Shown here piece by piece: positions 60,208-64,000 of a DNA stretch of 64,000 nt; position 1 is the stretch's first letter, and the number at the start of each line of letters is the position of its first letter. The DNA is taken from assembly GCF_028372415.1 (NCBI RefSeq), contig NC_092877.1, positions 386,929,342-386,993,341 on the forward strand, read 5' to 3'. The position numbers and the translations under genes were made by a program. Origin of the DNA: Notamacropus eugenii (Eukaryota > Chordata > Mammalia > Diprotodontia > Macropodidae). The notes beneath the pieces were generated by a model. It made no database searches. It saw only the letters and a program-made list of their open reading frames with translations, and had not been told where the DNA came from.

Positions 60208-62798
60208 TTTTTTTTCCAATTTATTTATTTATTTTTAGTTTTCAATATTCATTTCCACAAGATTTTAAGTTTCAAATTTTCTCCCCATCTCTTCCCTCCC
60301 CTCACCCCAAAACACCATGCATTCTGATTACCCCTTTCCTCAATCTGCCCTCCCTTCTATCCCACCTCTCCCTTCCCTTATTCTCATCTTCTCTCTTTTC
60401 CTGTAGAGCAACATAGATTTTTTTTCCCCATTACCTGTATTTCTTATTTCTCGGTTACATGCAAAAACAATTCTCAACATTTGTTCCTAAAACTTTGAGT
60501 TCTAACTTCTCTCCCTTCCTCCCTCCCCACCCATCCTCACTGAGAAGGCAAGCAATTCAAGATAGGTTACATATATGTAGCTTTGCAATAGATTTCCATA
60601 ATAGTCATGTTGTGTAAAACTAACTATATTTCCCTCCATCCTATCCTGCCTCCCATTTATTCTATTCTCCCTTTTGACCTTGTCCCTCCCCAAGAGTGTT
60701 TACTTCTCATTACTCCCTCCTCTCATTTGCCCTCCCTTCTACCATCTCCCCACCCCATTTATCCCCTTTTCCCCTACTTCCTGTAGTGTAAGATAGATTT
60801 TCATACCAAACTGAGTGTGCATGTTGTTCCTTCCTTCAACCAAATGTGATGGGAGTAAGCTTCACTTTTTCTCTCACCTCCCCCCTTTTCCCCTCCATTG
60901 AAAAAGTTTTTTCTTACTTTTATAAGAGATAATTTACCCCTTTCCATTTCTCCCTTTCTCCTCCCAATATATTCCTCTCTCACCTCATAATTTTATTTTT
61001 TTAGATATCATCCCTTCCTATTCAACTCACCCTGTTCTCTCTGTCCATATATATGTACGTATGTATGTATGTATGTACAATCCCTCCAACTACCCAAATA
61101 CTGAGAAAAGTTTCAAGAGTTACAAATATTGTCTTTCCATGTAGGAATGTAAACAGTTCAACTTTAGTAAGTCCCTTATGACTTCTCTTTGCTGTTTACC
61201 TTTTCATGCTTCTTTTCATTCTTGTGTTTGAAAGTCAAATTTTCTTTTCAGCTCTGGTCTTTTCATCAAGAATGCTTGAAAGTCCTCTATTTCATTGAAA
61301 GACCAATTTTTCCCCTGAAGTTTTAGACTCAGTTTTGCTGGGCAGGTGATTCTTGGTTTTAGTCCTAGTTCCTTTGACTTCTGGAATATCCTATTCCATG
61401 CCCTTCGATCCCTTAATGTAGAAGCTGCTAGATCTTGTGTTATCCTGATTGTATTTCCACAATACTTGAATTGTTTCTTTCTAGCTGCTTGCAATATTTT
61501 CTCCTTGACCTGGGAACTCTGGAATTTGGCCACAATGTTCCTAGGAGTTTCTCTTTTTGGATCTCTTTCAAGCGGTGTTCTGTGGATTCCTTGAATATTT
61601 ATTTTGCCCTCTGGTTCTAAAATCTCAGGGCAGTTTTCCTTGATAATTTCATGAAAGATGATGTCTAGGCTCTTTTTTTGATCATGGCTTTTAGGTAGGC
61701 CCGTAATTTTTAAATTGTCTCTCCTGGATCTATTTTCCAGGTCAGTTGTTTTTCCAATGAGATATTTCACATTATCTTCCATTTTTCCATTCTTTTGGTT
61801 TTGTTTTGTGATTTCTTGGTTTCTCATAAAGTCATTAGCCTCCATCTGTTCCATTCTAATTTTGAAAGAACTATTTTCTTCAGTGAGCTTTTGAATCTCC
61901 TTTTCCATTTGGCTAATTCTGCTTTTGAAAGCATTCTTCTCCTCATTGGCTTTTTGAATCTCTTTTGCCAGTTGAGTTAGCCTATTTTTAAAGGTGTTAT
62001 TTTCTTCAGCATTTTTTGGGGTCTCCTTTAGCAGGGTGTGGACCTGCTTTTCATGCTTTTCTTGCATCTCTCTCATTTCTCTTCCCAATTTTTCCTCCAC
62101 CTCTCCTACTTGATTTTCAAGATTCTTTTTGAGCTCTTCCATGGCCTGAGCCCATTGCACATGCTTTTTGGAGGTTTTGGATGCAGAAATCTTGGCTTTG
62201 ATGTCTTCCTCTGATAGTCTGCTTTTTTTCTTCCTCGTCTGAAAGGACAGAAGAAAATACCTGTTCACCAAAAAAGTAGCCTTCTATAGTCTTATTTTTT
62301 TAAAACTTTTTTGGGCATTTTCCCAGCCAATTATTTGACTTTTGAGTCCTGTGTCAAGAGGAGGGTATACTCTGGGGACCTGTAAGTTCCTCCAAGATGG
62401 CACAATCAAGGGAGAGGAGTTTACTCCTCTCCTGGCCTATGCTCTGGTCTGGGAAATACCACAAGCTTTTCTTCCCAGAATCTTGAAGCTGTCTTTGGCA
62501 TTTGTGGGCTGAGTAAACTGGGAACTGCAGCTGCTGCTGGGGATTCTGCCTCTGAGTCCTGCTCACTCAGAGCACCTAAGGCTGGCTGCTCTCCAAGGGC
62601 TGCACTCCCCTCTGAGCCTGGTGCAATTCCTGTCCCCCTTCCAGGCTGCCTTGGGCTGGAAATCTCTTTCACTCTGTTGTTTTGTGGCTTCTGCTGCTCT
62701 AGAATTTGTTTAGGGTCATTTTTTATAGCTATTTTATGGGCTGTGTGGGGAGAGCTAGAGTAGGTGCGCCTTTCTACTCCACCATCTTGGCTCCATCC
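60208..62798 (-). mobile_element. HAL1-like LINE, nearly full length
   Basis: Minus strand, 2.6 kb. The 5' end is GGAGCCAAGATGGTGGAGTA near 62798, then ORF1 (61216-62271), then about 1 kb of 3' UTR with a pyrimidine-rich antisense strand, and an A tail at 60208-60218. No ORF2 is present between ORF1 and the tail, and the copy at 1-3335 has the same order. It would depend on L1 proteins to move. Confidence 0.78.
61216..62271 (-). CDS. L1-type ORF1 protein frame of the HAL1-like element (351 codons)
   Basis: RNA-binding ORF1 protein family. Layout: coiled coil at about 45-150 (heptad text such as KANEEKNAFKSRISQMEKEI), RRM-like domain (NRSRRDNLKITGLPKS) at about 180-280, C-terminal domain ending KRKFDFQTQE. 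The family N-terminus (EGYFFGEQVFSSVLSDEEE-like) is upstream in another frame, so one frameshift in an A-rich run probably separates it. It is long and open but is transposon coding, not a host gene. Confidence 0.75.
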   Translation of the reverse strand: MVNRYFLLSFQTRKKKSRLSEEDIKAKISASKTSKKHVQWAQAMEELKKNLENQVGEVEEKLGREMREMQEKHEKQVHTLLKETPKNAEENNTFKNRLTQLAKEIQKANEEKNAFKSRISQMEKEIQKLTEENSSFKIRMEQMEANDFMRNQEITKQNQKNGKMEDNVKYLIGKTTDLENRSRRDNLKITGLPKSHDQKKSLDIIFHEIIKENCPEILEPEGKINIQGIHRTPLERDPKRETPRNIVAKFQSSQVKEKILQAARKKQFKYCGNTIRITQDLAASTLRDRRAWNRIFQKSKELGLKPRITCPAKLSLKLQGKNWSFNEIEDFQAFLMKRPELKRKFDFQTQE

Positions 62799-62879
62799 CT
62801 CCAGTCTATCGGGAATCTCTTCTTAACTGGCAAGAATCCTGGGCCTTCTGATCATGCCAGCCTACAGGGATAGTGTGTT

Positions 62880-63165
62880 GGTTATCTCTCTCTATCCATC
62901 TGTCCATCTGTCTGTCCATCAATAATATATCTATCTCTCCATCCATCTATCTACCCACCCATCTGTCTGTCTATCTACTCATCTGTCTACTACTTATCTA
63001 GCCATCCATCCATCTAACTATTTATCTACCCATCAATCATCTCTCTCTCCATCAATTCATCCATCCATCCATCACTTCACCCACTCCTTCATCCATCTAT
63101 ATTTCTTTCAGGTGCTTCATCCATCCATCCATCCATCCTCCTGTCTGCCTATATCTCCATCTACC
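62880..63165. repeat. (ATCC/ATCT)n tetranucleotide repeat
   Basis: Imperfect CCATCTAT and CCATCCAT units over about 285 bases. Confidence 0.9.
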
Positions 63166-63189
63166 TATTCAATCTTCTCTCTCAGCTCC

Positions 63190-63895
63190 CCACCTTCAGC
63201 ACTACCCCCATTTGTTTAGACCTCCTATGTACAGACCACTCTCCTGAGTGGATAAGATGAAAAACAGTTCTTGTCTTAAAAGAGCTAATGTTGTGGAGCA
63301 AGCACAGGGGGCGGAATAGGAGACTTAGCCCATAAAGGAGAGTACCAGGCAGGATAGCTCCCACTGGAGTGCTCCAGACTGTGAGAGGAGAGGGTGGAGG
63401 CAGAAGGAGGTGGCCCCTGGCCTAACCTTTGTTGAAGGTCAAGAAGATTTCTGAGGAGTGCAAAGGAGGAGAGAAAGCATCCCAGAACTGAAGAGCAGCC
63501 TATGTGAGACAGGAAGGGCAGGCTCAGGCCAGTTGGGCTGCAATGGAAAAGGAGACCCATGGGGGAGATGAGGGCCAGACTGGGCAGGAGGGGCTTTCAG
63601 TGCCAAATGGAAGGTGGTTGATTTTACTGTTGAAGGTGATTGAGCAGAGAAGTGCCACATGAAGGTGAAGGTTTAGGGCTGCTGAGGACAGGATGGATTG
63701 GGGGGAAGAAAGGTGCTGTAATCAGGTTGTCTGAAAGACCTCTGATCCCCCTTGGGAGGGGCAAGGGAAGGACTGACAGAGAAAGATGGTTGAAGGTTGG
63801 AGGGCAAGGTGGGGCCTGGGGGCCCTTTCTGGTTCTCAATTTTCCTGGTAAAATGAGGGAGTTGGACTGAGTGATTCAGATTCCATCTTAGTTCC
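63190..63895. repeat. Ancient unnamed repeat and MIR scrap
   Basis: About 63230-63720 (text like GAAGTGCCACATGAAGGTGA) resembles blocks at 3.8 and 37.7 kb. About 63825-63895 is MIR-like (TTCCTGGTAAAATGAGGGAG). No exon of BDH1 found. Confidence 0.4.
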
Positions 63896-64000
63896 CCTGA
63901 AGGCTGCGCTTCCTGGGTCCCCCTCCCTCCCATAGAAGTGGCCCATTGTCCCTCAGGACTCAAGGATGACCCATAACATCACAGTCTTGGCCTGATCTCT

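Noticed and set aside
59506-64000. Next BDH1 exon (human GRVVNISS and YCITKFG)
   Set aside because: I found no matching text on the plus strand to the window edge, so it must lie further right.

Overview
The window looks like nuclear DNA of a marsupial, or at least a non-eutherian mammal. Genes are split by GT-AG introns, and there is a CpG island. The repeats are L2, MIR, CR1/L3, L1 with a half-L1 (HAL1-like) relative, an RTE-clade LINE, and tRNA-type SINEs of the kind I know from marsupials. The species call rests on recalled repeat families, so it is an inference. No rRNA, tRNA, CRISPR array or prokaryotic-style gene was seen.

Two genes are supported, arranged head to head. (1) On the minus strand, 35400 down to 9779, nineteen coding exons join without a stop or frameshift into a 629-residue protein of the very-long-chain acyl-CoA dehydrogenase (VLCAD, ACADVL) family. 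It has a basic N-terminus, the FAD and substrate motifs, the catalytic glutamate and the VLCAD-type C-terminal domain. By eye it is only moderately similar to human VLCAD, too divergent to be the plain orthologue, and it is not ACAD9. I read it as a second, ACADVL-like gene. (2) On the plus strand, from a CpG island at about 47.64-49.56 kb, runs BDH1 (D-beta-hydroxybutyrate dehydrogenase). Its start-codon exon is at 52069, and exons through 59505 encode residues 1-187. The catalytic half (YxxxK and the C-terminus) lies beyond the right edge.

The pair makes metabolic sense. VLCAD-type enzymes start mitochondrial beta-oxidation of long acyl-CoAs, and BDH1 interconverts acetoacetate and D-3-hydroxybutyrate. 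The ACADVL-like start codon sits 8 nt after a strong splice acceptor, so at least one more upstream exon exists. It may be at about 36.86 kb or in the BDH1 island.

Layout: 1-3.3 kb, HAL1-like LINE with a nested L1 tail; 4.15-6.3 kb, L1 inside an old CR1/L3 LINE; 6.4-7.6 kb, L2; 9.4-35.4 kb, ACADVL-like gene with L2, MIR, CR1/L3, SINE and hAT-like repeats in its introns; 36-47.6 kb, intergenic, with L2, SINEs, an L1 3' end and a 2.8 kb RTE LINE; 47.6-59.5 kb, BDH1 5' half; 59.5-64 kb, BDH1 intron with a 15-bp minisatellite, a nearly whole HAL1-like element with a long ORF1, and simple repeats. Most other open frames are chance ORFs in GC-rich intron or repeat DNA.
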